Source: a virus. Taken from it: a stretch of DNA of 21,083 bases. Under the pieces are notes generated by a model. It saw nothing but the letters and a program-made list of their open reading frames with translations, searched no databases and was not told where the DNA came from. The stretch lies in IMG/VR virus record IMGVR_UViG_3300022668_000041, positions 1 to 21,083 of that record, one strand, 5' to 3'. Below, piece by piece: positions 1 through 7,196 of this stretch; position 1 is the first letter of the stretch, and each line of letters begins with the position of its first letter. Position numbers and translations under genes: made by a program.

Positions 1-801
1 AGCTCCACCCTCTACGTCCCGGATTGCCTGGCTTTGAGATAGAGACATATCTTCAACAGCTTCTTCCCCAGCTCTCCTGGATGCTGCTTTCTTTTCTAGT
101 ATTCTTTGGGCTTCTGATTGTCCTTCTGCCACGTCCCTTATTCCCTCAAGGCCCGTTTTTACGGCAGATTCACCGGCGGTTGGAGGTTTGGGTGGAGTTG
201 GTAAAGGTTGGCCCGTTTCTGGGGCCCTAACCGCCGCCCCGATACCTGCGGTTTGCTGTGCTTGATTTTGGGCTTGCTCCCGCCTCTCCCCCACCTGGGT
301 GGCTGCGCCCAAAGCTGAGTTTGAAGCCCTTCCGGCTGCGGCTGCGGCTGCTTTTTGGCTTTCGGGTGTTGAACCTTCTCTCATTTGGAATTTTTGGGTT
401 GTAACAGCCTCTCTTTTGGGGGCGACACTTAGTTTTTCTGTCCCGGGTTTTATGGTTGTGCTCTGTGCTTCTGGTTTTTTATCCAACACAACACCACTTC
501 CGGTTCCTGTCTGGAAACCGGGTATGCGTTGCTGAGCTGCCTCACCGGCCATGGATTCGACGTGATTTCTGATTTTCTCAGGCCCACCCGCAGCCTTTAC
601 CATCGGGGCTTCGATTACTTGTTCTTGTCCATGAACAATTCCGGCTGGTTTGTTTTGGGGTACGTTTCCAGTAAAACCGGTCCTCTGGTCACCCATCGGT
701 AAAAATGGAGGCGGAGAAGGGTTGTTTCCCATAACTTGATTTGGGGTATACTTTGCCTTCATTTCGGCAATAAAATCTTCGCTACCCTCGAACTGCGCCA
801 T
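1..801 (-). CDS. Large Ala/Gln/Pro-rich phage protein, N-terminal 267 codons only (cut by window edge)
   Basis: Reading the minus strand from the ATG at 801 gives 267 codons without a stop up to base 1, so the gene continues outside the window. The start has an excellent ribosome site (AAAGGAGG at 813-806, four bases before ATG) and lies just after the stop of the 101-aa gene. The visible part is low-complexity, rich in Ala, Gln, Pro, Glu and Gly, with an alanine run near residue 150 and no membrane segment. Residues 52-63 read PAGIVHGQEQVI. This resembles a short Gly-x-Val-His-Gly-x-Glu motif that recurs in phage virion proteins such as tape-measure and ejection proteins. Being last in the virion operon, it may be an internal virion or ejection protein, but that is inference. 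It could also be a fibre-associated or lytic protein. Confidence 0.8.
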   Translation of the reverse strand, partial: MAQFEGSEDFIAEMKAKYTPNQVMGNNPSPPPFLPMGDQRTGFTGNVPQNKPAGIVHGQEQVIEAPMVKAAGGPEKIRNHVESMAGEAAQQRIPGFQTGTGSGVVLDKKPEAQSTTIKPGTEKLSVAPKREAVTTQKFQMREGSTPESQKAAAAAAGRASNSALGAATQVGERREQAQNQAQQTAGIGAAVRAPETGQPLPTPPKPPTAGESAVKTGLEGIRDVAEGQSEAQRILEKKAASRRAGEEAVEDMSLSQSQAIRDVEGGA

Positions 802-811
802 GCGGCCTCCT

Positions 812-1117
812 TTATTCTCGCCCGAATACGATAAGGCCATTCACGGTGGTATGGTCTTTATAAATTCTTTCGACAGGCAGCGGGTGAACTTCACCAACCC
901 TCAATGTCAATGCTACCCGATTGTTGTTGCCTTGAAGTTTTACGTTAACCTCGGCCACATCAGAAGTGGGGTCTGAGCTATTTTCGCAAAGCAGTATACC
1001 TGCAACCTGCTTAGGATAGGTCGACCCGGATAACCCACCTTGCACCTTAAGATCAAGGTATTTTGACGAAGCTGCGAGGTCTTTGTCTACCTCTTTTGAA
1101 ACATTGTAGCTGGACAT
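812..1117 (-). CDS. Small beta-rich phage virion-region protein, 101 aa, unknown function
   Basis: I place the start at the internal ATG at 1117 (MSSYNVSKEV), not at the in-frame ATG at 1147, because GGAGG (1126-1122) lies four bases upstream of it. The product has 101 residues, no Cys-rich motif, no signal peptide and no membrane segment. It alternates hydrophobic and polar residues, as expected of a beta-sandwich, and ends VNGLIVFGRE. Such small beta proteins often sit near fibre genes as attachment or decoration proteins, but I do not recognise the family. It follows the 390-aa fibre-like gene after an 80-base spacer, the second longest non-coding stretch in the virion operon. Confidence 0.75.
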   Translation of the reverse strand: MSSYNVSKEVDKDLAASSKYLDLKVQGGLSGSTYPKQVAGILLCENSSDPTSDVAEVNVKLQGNNNRVALTLRVGEVHPLPVERIYKDHTTVNGLIVFGRE

Positions 1118-1121
1118 TTTG

Positions 1122-1126
1122 CCTCC
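1122..1126 (-). promoter_or_regulatory. Ribosome binding site that sets the start of the 101-aa gene
   Basis: GGAGG on the minus strand, four bases before the ATG at 1117. The longer in-frame ATG at 1147 has no comparable site, so the shorter protein is preferred. Confidence 0.7.
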
Positions 1127-1199
1127 GATAATTGACGTTCGAGTCAACTATTTTTTTTTGATTTAGGTTAAATTTAGTAAATGTTGTCAAAACTTTCAA

Positions 1200-2372
1200 T
1201 TAAGATGGTCTTATATCGTAAATTAGGTTAGCCTGCTCAACCGCCTTATTAGCCGATGTTAAAAACTCAAATATCAGACCCTCTCCATCTCCACCAGCTA
1301 TCGCTTGGTTTATGTTATCCCTCTTCCATGCGAAATTTTCCCCATTAAATAACTGTATTTCGGTGTTATGATCGGTGTTCATGTCTGCCAGTTGGGTCGG
1401 AGGAGTTGGTGCTGCTCCGGCGTTATATGTCCACCCGGTCGCCTTATGGTGTCGCAATATAAAGTTAGGTGTTGCATCATTTGCCCCGGCTCTTCCGGTA
1501 ACCTCCACCCCATTTACAAAAAAGTTGTTATTGTTATTATCCCAGTATTTAGCGAGTCCCCAGTTATAATTTACGGTATTATCTCCGGATATGAACGTTA
1601 TCGTAACCTGTCCTACCCATTTTTTTGATGTTTCGTGATAAGTATTAGCTGCATCTGTGGATAAAAATGTCACATCCTCGGTATCCCCTGGGGTTCTGAC
1701 TCCAGCGTCAGTTATGCTGGTTCCAGAAAACCTTATAACAGAATCAGATGCGGGTTGTGCACCGTTTACCAAAAAAACATGGGACGCATGACTTGAATTT
1801 ACGGTACCTATCATCTGCGGTGCCACAAAGGTCGAATTTCCGGAATTAAAAAGGTAAAACCCACCGGTATAAAACGTGCCTGATGTTCCGGAAGGATAGG
1901 TAAAGGAAAATGATACGGTTTTTGATGCGAAATTCCTGGTTATTTCTTCCCACTCTCCGGCGGAAGAGCTATAATATAGGATTAGAACATCTTCGTTCTG
2001 CATTACAGCTTTACTGTGCAGATGAACCCCGTTTCCGTTATTTATCGTAACAGTATTTGTGTCAGAGTCACCCTCTAAAATTAAAATTTGCCCATCCTCC
2101 CCAGCAGCAATCTGCGGGGAGGCTGATATTTCCACGGGACCGCCACTACCTTCGATATGATGAATCATCTTCGATGGGTTTATACCCCCCACTGCGGTTA
2201 CTGTTTCCGATGAAATGCTTGCGTTTATATTACCCTTTAGGGTTGTGTTTGTTAATCCATCAAAACCAAGTGCATTATGGATTCGATCTATTATGTAGTT
2301 GTTCCAATCTTTAACGGTAGGAAATATAGCCCTATCGGAGTATTCGTATGGGATATTATGCCCACTACTCAT
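1200..2372 (-). CDS. Putative tail fibre or appendage protein, 390 aa
   Basis: The start ATG overlaps the stop of the 456-aa beta-helix gene (ATGA), so the two are translationally coupled. The N-terminal 45 residues (YSDRAIFPTVKDWNNYIIDR) look helical. From about residue 55 the sequence is dominated by Ser, Thr, Gly and Asn with beta-strand periodicity. Residues 75-130 read like a lectin or capping module (EISASPQIAAGEDGQILILE then GNGVHLHS), a pattern common in phage fibre proteins next to beta-helices. The C-terminal half has short strands, an Asn run (NNNNNFF) and a Pro-rich linker (AAPTPPTQL). There is no recognisable chaperone or peptidase domain. Position after two beta-helix proteins suggests a receptor-contact or fibre-tip role. 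The exact family is unknown to me. Confidence 0.7.
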   Translation of the reverse strand: MSSGHNIPYEYSDRAIFPTVKDWNNYIIDRIHNALGFDGLTNTTLKGNINASISSETVTAVGGINPSKMIHHIEGSGGPVEISASPQIAAGEDGQILILEGDSDTNTVTINNGNGVHLHSKAVMQNEDVLILYYSSSAGEWEEITRNFASKTVSFSFTYPSGTSGTFYTGGFYLFNSGNSTFVAPQMIGTVNSSHASHVFLVNGAQPASDSVIRFSGTSITDAGVRTPGDTEDVTFLSTDAANTYHETSKKWVGQVTITFISGDNTVNYNWGLAKYWDNNNNNFFVNGVEVTGRAGANDATPNFILRHHKATGWTYNAGAAPTPPTQLADMNTDHNTEIQLFNGENFAWKRDNINQAIAGGDGEGLIFEFLTSANKAVEQANLIYDIRPS

Positions 2373-3739
2373 CGTATCACCAGGTTTGTGTTAATTTGTC
2401 TTTGAATAGCGTTTGGCCCGGAACAAATATTGTTCAGGACGGCTATGTTTGCATCCTCGGTGCCGCAGTTGTCAGCCCTGACGCTACAGTAATAATCAAC
2501 ACCGTGGGCAAGAAAGTCACCAGAACCATCGACATGGATTATAGCCGACGTATCTCCAAATTTAGCATTAAAAACAATTTCTGCCGTCACAAAGGTGGGG
2601 GCTGACCCTGCTTTTATGTAAATATTATACCCGGTTATGGTTCCAGACCCAGCATCCCATTCTACATAGAAATATCCATTTGTTAATGGCTCGAACCGTG
2701 TTATTCCCAAACACGTTGGGGCTGCGGCTGAGGGATATGCGGGTGGCATGCCCATTGTGTAGTATGCTACATTATTTGCTTCATCCGTAAGGCCAACCGG
2801 CTGAGCGTAACCAACACCCTCTCCACCCAATGATAAAGAAAAGTCGTCTGCAGCTCGGTTTGTATACCCGTCTCCGGTTCCAACCACATTTCCACCAAGG
2901 TCTTCTATTCCCGTGGCTCCGGCGGCAGAGAACACATCCGTTCCATTGTTGTAGTAAAAGTTATTGTGGGTAGCAAAAAACCTACCAAGAGAGTCATATA
3001 TACCGTACGAGCTATTGTGGGTTATTCTGTTTCGTGTGTATACCTCTGGAGTATCGATTAAGAATTTATTTATTCCATAGGTGTTTCCGTCAATTGTGCA
3101 CCCGTCTATAACCCTGCATTGGTAAAATCCACTAGGGTTGTTGTGGGTGAGACAATTAATCACGGCCGCCTGGTTTCCACCATGAACACCGTAAACGGAG
3201 TTTCCTATGAACTCTGATAATTTTATATTTACCTTCTGAAATGTTTGTATTCCAGATCCACCATTTCCGACACAGGATACAGAACAGATGGATACGAAAT
3301 TCCTATTTCCGAGATCGATACCATGTGATCCAGCGTTTTGCGCTAGACAGTTAAAAATTAGAACACGTTCTGACCCGCCAGAAAGGTATAATGCAACTCC
3401 GGTTGAGTTTATGTATTCACCATTTTTGATTACATAGTAATCATAAGTTAACATGTCGAGGCACCTGGCTACCGTGCTGTTCGCGTCTATCGTGAATCTG
3501 GAACCGTCGTCAACCCATGTTGGTCCAACACCAACTAATCTTATTGGGTTACCCGCTACTCCAGATACCGCAGCGGTGAGTGTGGCGGCTATCGTATATG
3601 TTCCTTGCTGTATGAATGCAGTATCACCAGCGGCGCGTCCGTTTAGCATCAACTGAAACTGCGTTGCATCATAAGCATTGGCAGCATCAACCCCTGTTTT
3701 TGCCCCCGCTCCAGCTACAGAAATATAAGCATCAGCCAT
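2369..3739 (-). CDS. Right-handed beta-helix tail protein with C-terminal Fn3-like domain, 456 aa
   Basis: Residues about 35-300 carry the repeating short-turn pattern of a single-stranded right-handed beta-helix (pectin-lyase-like): runs such as NCLAQNAGSHGIDLGN, SCVGNGGSGIQ, EFIGNSVYGVHGGN and NRITHNSSYGIYDS, each ending in G-[IV] turns after Asn-rich positions. Residues about 340-435 look like a fibronectin type III domain (FEPLTNGYFYVEWDAGSG, then YNIYIKAG, then YYCSVRADN). Phage tailspikes and depolymerases often use this fold to bind or cut surface glycans. I see no clear catalytic pair, so enzymatic activity is not shown. Its start overlaps the stop of the 73-aa gene by eight bases, and its end overlaps the next gene by four. 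The start is fixed by MADAYISVAG, a typical beginning for such proteins. Confidence 0.82.
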   Translation of the reverse strand: MADAYISVAGAGAKTGVDAANAYDATQFQLMLNGRAAGDTAFIQQGTYTIAATLTAAVSGVAGNPIRLVGVGPTWVDDGSRFTIDANSTVARCLDMLTYDYYVIKNGEYINSTGVALYLSGGSERVLIFNCLAQNAGSHGIDLGNRNFVSICSVSCVGNGGSGIQTFQKVNIKLSEFIGNSVYGVHGGNQAAVINCLTHNNPSGFYQCRVIDGCTIDGNTYGINKFLIDTPEVYTRNRITHNSSYGIYDSLGRFFATHNNFYYNNGTDVFSAAGATGIEDLGGNVVGTGDGYTNRAADDFSLSLGGEGVGYAQPVGLTDEANNVAYYTMGMPPAYPSAAAPTCLGITRFEPLTNGYFYVEWDAGSGTITGYNIYIKAGSAPTFVTAEIVFNAKFGDTSAIIHVDGSGDFLAHGVDYYCSVRADNCGTEDANIAVLNNICSGPNAIQRQINTNLVIR

Positions 3740-3953
3740 TACTTTTTGCCTTTGCTATTTTTTTTGTTTGAATTACGGATAATATCTTTTCATCTTTCGA
3801 TTTCTTCTCTTTTGCTTTTTTTATTTTATCCTTAAATATTTTTTTCACCTTTACATTCACAAACTCGGTGTCCGCAAAAAAATCATCCAAATCACCCTCT
3901 GATATGGGCGTGAAATTCTTTTTTCCTATGTTTGTTGTAAGTCTGTATGGCAT
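3732..3953 (-). CDS. Lys-rich small protein, 73 aa, unknown function
   Basis: A short gene between two virion genes, overlapping the next by eight bases. The first 30 residues contain an acidic patch (EGDLDDFFADTEF). The remainder is strongly basic (KDKIKKAKEKKSKDEK) and probably a single helix. The DNA is more AT-rich than its neighbours because of AAA and ATT codons. A weak GGGA lies about nine bases before the ATG. No domain is recognised. A short adaptor or chaperone for the adjacent beta-helix protein is one possibility, without direct evidence. Confidence 0.65.
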   Translation of the reverse strand: MPYRLTTNIGKKNFTPISEGDLDDFFADTEFVNVKVKKIFKDKIKKAKEKKSKDEKILSVIQTKKIAKAKSNG

Positions 3954-3973
3954 TTGCTAATTCCCATCCAAGG

Positions 3974-4228
3974 TTATGGGGTTGGTTCTTCACCCTCTTC
4001 ATAGAATTCATATATGTTCTCTGACGTGTTGCATTCGTTAATCTCTGAGTCTGCAGGTAGGTTGCAATTTATTAAGTTACATCGAACAAATCGCAATCCA
4101 GAACGGTCTAACAAAACTGGTGTATCGGGAACAGGTTGCCATAGGTTGCAGGCAATTAGAGTGTCTCCATTTTGTATTTCTCCCAGCATTTCCGGGGTTC
4201 TTGAGAAGTTTTCCATTTCCCAAATCAT
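3974..4228 (-). CDS. Small acidic protein, 84 aa, unknown function
   Basis: It starts at an ATG that overlaps the stop of the 186-aa gene (ATGA), with GAGGAGG about ten bases upstream. The middle of the protein, DRSGLRFVRCNLINCNLPAD, has the rhythm of a pentapeptide-like or beta-solenoid turn (C-N-L then C-N-L). This pattern is found in a group of short phage proteins next to tail genes. The C-terminus is very acidic (YEEGEEPTP). Five Cys residues fall within the protein, without an obvious metal site. Gene order suggests a tail-associated role, but function is unknown. Confidence 0.7.
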   Translation of the reverse strand: MIWEMENFSRTPEMLGEIQNGDTLIACNLWQPVPDTPVLLDRSGLRFVRCNLINCNLPADSEINECNTSENIYEFYEEGEEPTP

Positions 4229-4785
4229 GTTATTATAGCCTCCTCTGGAAAACCTGTTGGAAGGTAACTTATTGTCATTGTTTTACCACCTACCGAACTG
4301 GTAATTGTTTCTGGCTGGTCATACGAATTCCATGTTATTGCGACAGATTCTACGATTGCGGCTGCCAGTTTATATGTTACACCGGTAAGAAATCCGCCAG
4401 TAAATGTGAATTCAATTTCATCATATTCACCGGTATCCAGAATTAGATTACTACCGCCAATACCCTCGATAAATGCCGAAGACAATGATAACTGGACGCC
4501 ACCTCTTCCATTGTCTTTTACAACAATTTGATTCTTTTTACCAGAAACGTATTCGGTAAAATCCCTGACGGACCGCAGCTTCCCTTTTCTGTTTGTATCA
4601 ACCAACCTGGACCGGTCTAGGTCAAGCAGATTGGCATTCTGTAGGACCGGGCTCTGCTCTGGGTTGGAGAGTGTTTCGATGAATTGAAATAATGACCTGA
4701 GATTATCGTTAAGTTTGGTAATATTGAACTTTGGATCTGCTTTTGGATCTATGTCCTGCGGTCTTTTTGGTCCGTTCAGTAACAT
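4225..4785 (-). CDS. Virion-region protein, 186 aa, unknown function
   Basis: The start lies inside the end of the upstream tail gene (10-base overlap) and the stop overlaps the next start (ATGA), so it is a true operon member. Residues 1-60 are polar and helical (FNITKLNDNLRSLFQFIETL), resembling the short N-terminal segments by which phage fibre or adaptor proteins trimerise or attach. Residues about 75-186 are beta-rich (YDEIEFTFTGGFLTGVTYKL, then KTMTISYLPTGFPEEA). No signal peptide or membrane span is seen. It might connect the tail hub to fibres. I do not recognise a named family. Confidence 0.72.
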   Translation of the reverse strand: MLLNGPKRPQDIDPKADPKFNITKLNDNLRSLFQFIETLSNPEQSPVLQNANLLDLDRSRLVDTNRKGKLRSVRDFTEYVSGKKNQIVVKDNGRGGVQLSLSSAFIEGIGGSNLILDTGEYDEIEFTFTGGFLTGVTYKLAAAIVESVAITWNSYDQPETITSSVGGKTMTISYLPTGFPEEAIIT

Positions 4786-7196
4786 AAAAATGCGTTTCCA
4801 TTGTTATTGATTACATTGTCCCTGTAGTATGCGAATGCTCCGTCGCTTATTACCTCGTCGTAAATTCTGATATCAAACAGGCTTTTTGAGTTCCCAGTTA
4901 GATATTGGATATTGCCACTTAAAATGTTAACAGAACTTAAAAGCTGAGACGATATCCTGGACCCGTTCTCGGAAAAGTATATTGTCCCGCCACTCCGGGA
5001 TATTTTGATAAAAACCCATTCGTCGCCATCCCAGGTCATAGCTTGAGAATAAATGCCACTAGCGTCTTCATATTCAACGAAGTATTCGTCTCCGACTACT
5101 GTGATTCTGATTATCCCATCGTCTGCGAATCTTACCATCTCTGTGGTGGATAGAATGTTATCGACCGCAAATTGAACCGTAAAGTCACCGTTTATGACGC
5201 TGGAGTTTAGGTATTCAAGGTTGCTAGTGTTTGAGAAAAGCATTGCCGAGTCTTCTTCCGAGTCCGGTCCAGTAATACTTGAAAATATCGATCCGCTGTC
5301 AGGTTTGCTCCCAGATGCTCGATCCAAAGTAAGGTCATACCCGCGAGAAAGCCAGTGTATCGGCTCGCACATTTCAAGCTGATAATCTCCCTCTTCCATG
5401 AACCGTTCGCTCGGGGCTCCTCGCTGATCTTTGAGTTCATACGCGGTTTTTGCTCCGACCATTTTTATTGCTGATTCAGATCCATTTATCTCTATTTGGA
5501 CCCGGTTATCTTCAACATCTTTGTCGAACACGATATCACCTTTATATGGGATATTTTCGGTTTTAGCTGTTTCAGATATTTCTCCATTTTTGTAGGCTTT
5601 CACGGTTATTTCTTGTCCACTCAGGTATCCGTTTTCATCATAACCAGATGCACCCTGATTAGACTCCTCTTCTGGGCGTAGGAAAATATGTGATTCGATA
5701 TGGCGGACGATATTTTCTTCGCTGCTTCCGATATGCTCTTTTAGTCTTACAATCCACGGAATGCTTTCGCCAGGAGCGTATTCGGCACCAACTTTATCTT
5801 TGAATAGTTTCGTTAGGCCCGACCCGGCCGGGCCGCTCCTTGATGCTAGATGATAAAACAACCCAGTTACAGCGTCCATAACTATTACCATTGGTTGATC
5901 TTTATCGGTAAACACCCTCACTCCACTTACTTTTGCCTCCGGCCATATCCACCCTGGGCCGCCATATTCAGACCAGTTTTTCCCCTGTTTCGGGTTCGGG
6001 GAAAATCTGTAGCATTTGTTTGTCTCAAAAACCCTAAGCTCTCCGCCATAAGAGTACAGAAGCGCTCTTATGCCTCCGTTAAATTCGCTGAGAAATCCAG
6101 ATATATACGTCAAATGATCGGTAACATCCGAATATATAGACTCAATTGTTTCGCTACCGGATGGTGGTGGTGCTGGCGGTGTTGAAGGATATTCGAATGC
6201 TCCAATCGTGTTTCCACCAAGTCCGGCGTCAGGATCGCTCCATGGTCTGGCATTTCCGCCTAAGCCTTCTGTGTTGTCTGGGATTGTTACTGTTTGCCCA
6301 CCGGTTGGCATTTGACCGGTTATTAGTGGCACAAAAAAATCAGGGTCAGATGGTGTAATTGACGAAAATTCGTTAGCCCCGACAACGTTTATAAGATTAC
6401 CACTCTGTACAACAGCATCGTCGGCCGTATCATCAGAAGATGCATTATTGTATGATTCTGCGTCGGCCGCAAACCTAAAACACTCTCTGACACTTCCGGT
6501 ATTTATTGACGCGTTATTTCTGAACACAGTGGGAGATAGAACAAGATTACTGATACCGTAACCTTTACCTTCTATAGAATTATTTTCAATGGTTTGTGAA
6601 TCAACACCGAAATTTCCTGTCGATCCCCCAGCAATAGACATTCCGTATCCAGATGCACTGTCCGCTGTGTTTTTTACAATATTATTCCATATTTCCATTT
6701 TTCTGGATGCAAACGTAGATCCTCCGCTCCCAGAACAGGCGATCCCGGTCCCGTCAAGGCCCTTCATGTCTACAACATTGTTTTTTACCATACTTTCTAG
6801 TATGTATGTTGCAAGAACCCTGAACCCGACTGCTGGAGCGGATATCCCGCTGACTGCGGTTAATAATTCCAGCCAAAAATTTGTTACTTCTATTCTTGCG
6901 AAATGGAGCCCGAATAGTGTGCTCCATAAACCAGTGTTTATTTGCAGTTTCCATGCATCAGCTTCGACACCTTTGTGTACCTTATCGCTGGTGTATGTAA
7001 GTTTCGCTCCATAAGAAATGGGAGTCACACCGAGTATTCCGGTGGTTTCCACAATATCGCTTATTTGTATTAAAGTATGGTCACCGTTTGTCTGAAAATA
7101 CAAATTGTCAGCAACATAGGCGTTCCACATGGCAATTTTAGCATCTCCGAACGTGGGATAATCTCCGCCGGACCCGATATACCATGTTACAGCCAT
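4776..7196 (-). CDS. Chimeric tail protein: N-terminal beta-helix, central tail-hub-like part, C-terminal LamG-like domain, 806 aa
   Basis: The start is the ATG at 7196, which overlaps the nozzle stop as TAATG and has GGAGG seven bases upstream. An in-frame ATG ten codons earlier has no such site. Numbering from 7196, residues 1-30 (TWYIGSGGDYPTFGDAKIA) are a typical lead-in to a beta-helix. About 40-310 show Asn/Gly-rich helix turns such as NNIVKNTADSASGYGMSI and NNSIEGKGYGISN. About 337-347 is a proline linker (TPPAPPPSG). About 350-625 resemble tail-hub or propeller sequence (RALLYSYGGELRVFETNKCY, then GPGWIWPEAKVSGVRVF). About 635-780 look like a LamG/concanavalin sugar-binding fold (NGDFTVQFAVDN, then WVFIKISRSGGTIYFSENG, then LFDIRIYDEVISD). 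It is likely a tail-tip or spike component that contacts surface glycan. Confidence 0.8.
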   Translation of the reverse strand: MAVTWYIGSGGDYPTFGDAKIAMWNAYVADNLYFQTNGDHTLIQISDIVETTGILGVTPISYGAKLTYTSDKVHKGVEADAWKLQINTGLWSTLFGLHFARIEVTNFWLELLTAVSGISAPAVGFRVLATYILESMVKNNVVDMKGLDGTGIACSGSGGSTFASRKMEIWNNIVKNTADSASGYGMSIAGGSTGNFGVDSQTIENNSIEGKGYGISNLVLSPTVFRNNASINTGSVRECFRFAADAESYNNASSDDTADDAVVQSGNLINVVGANEFSSITPSDPDFFVPLITGQMPTGGQTVTIPDNTEGLGGNARPWSDPDAGLGGNTIGAFEYPSTPPAPPPSGSETIESIYSDVTDHLTYISGFLSEFNGGIRALLYSYGGELRVFETNKCYRFSPNPKQGKNWSEYGGPGWIWPEAKVSGVRVFTDKDQPMVIVMDAVTGLFYHLASRSGPAGSGLTKLFKDKVGAEYAPGESIPWIVRLKEHIGSSEENIVRHIESHIFLRPEEESNQGASGYDENGYLSGQEITVKAYKNGEISETAKTENIPYKGDIVFDKDVEDNRVQIEINGSESAIKMVGAKTAYELKDQRGAPSERFMEEGDYQLEMCEPIHWLSRGYDLTLDRASGSKPDSGSIFSSITGPDSEEDSAMLFSNTSNLEYLNSSVINGDFTVQFAVDNILSTTEMVRFADDGIIRITVVGDEYFVEYEDASGIYSQAMTWDGDEWVFIKISRSGGTIYFSENGSRISSQLLSSVNILSGNIQYLTGNSKSLFDIRIYDEVISDGAFAYYRDNVINNNGNAFLCY

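Noticed and set aside
299-535. Plus-strand ORF of 78 codons with hydrophobic segments.
   Set aside because: It lies opposite the Ala/Gln-rich minus-strand gene, whose reading frame is open for 267 codons with a good ribosome site. The hydrophobicity is a by-product of the opposite strand.
1132-1159. Plus-strand TTGAC-GTTCGA-GTCAA hairpin followed by nine T after CTA.
   Set aside because: The stem is only five pairs and mostly AT, and there is no plus-strand gene for it to end. On the minus strand the A-run precedes the stem, so it is not a terminator there either.
1162-1190. Possible third promoter on the minus strand upstream of the 101-aa gene: TTGACA at 1190-1185 with CCTAAA 17 bases downstream.
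   Set aside because: The -35 box is perfect but the -10 box matches poorly, so it is weaker than the two promoters listed.
6589-7014. Plus-strand ORF of 141 codons opposite the beta-helix tail protein.
   Set aside because: It is the mirror of a repetitive Asn/Gly-rich coding region, with no support from spacing or a start site.
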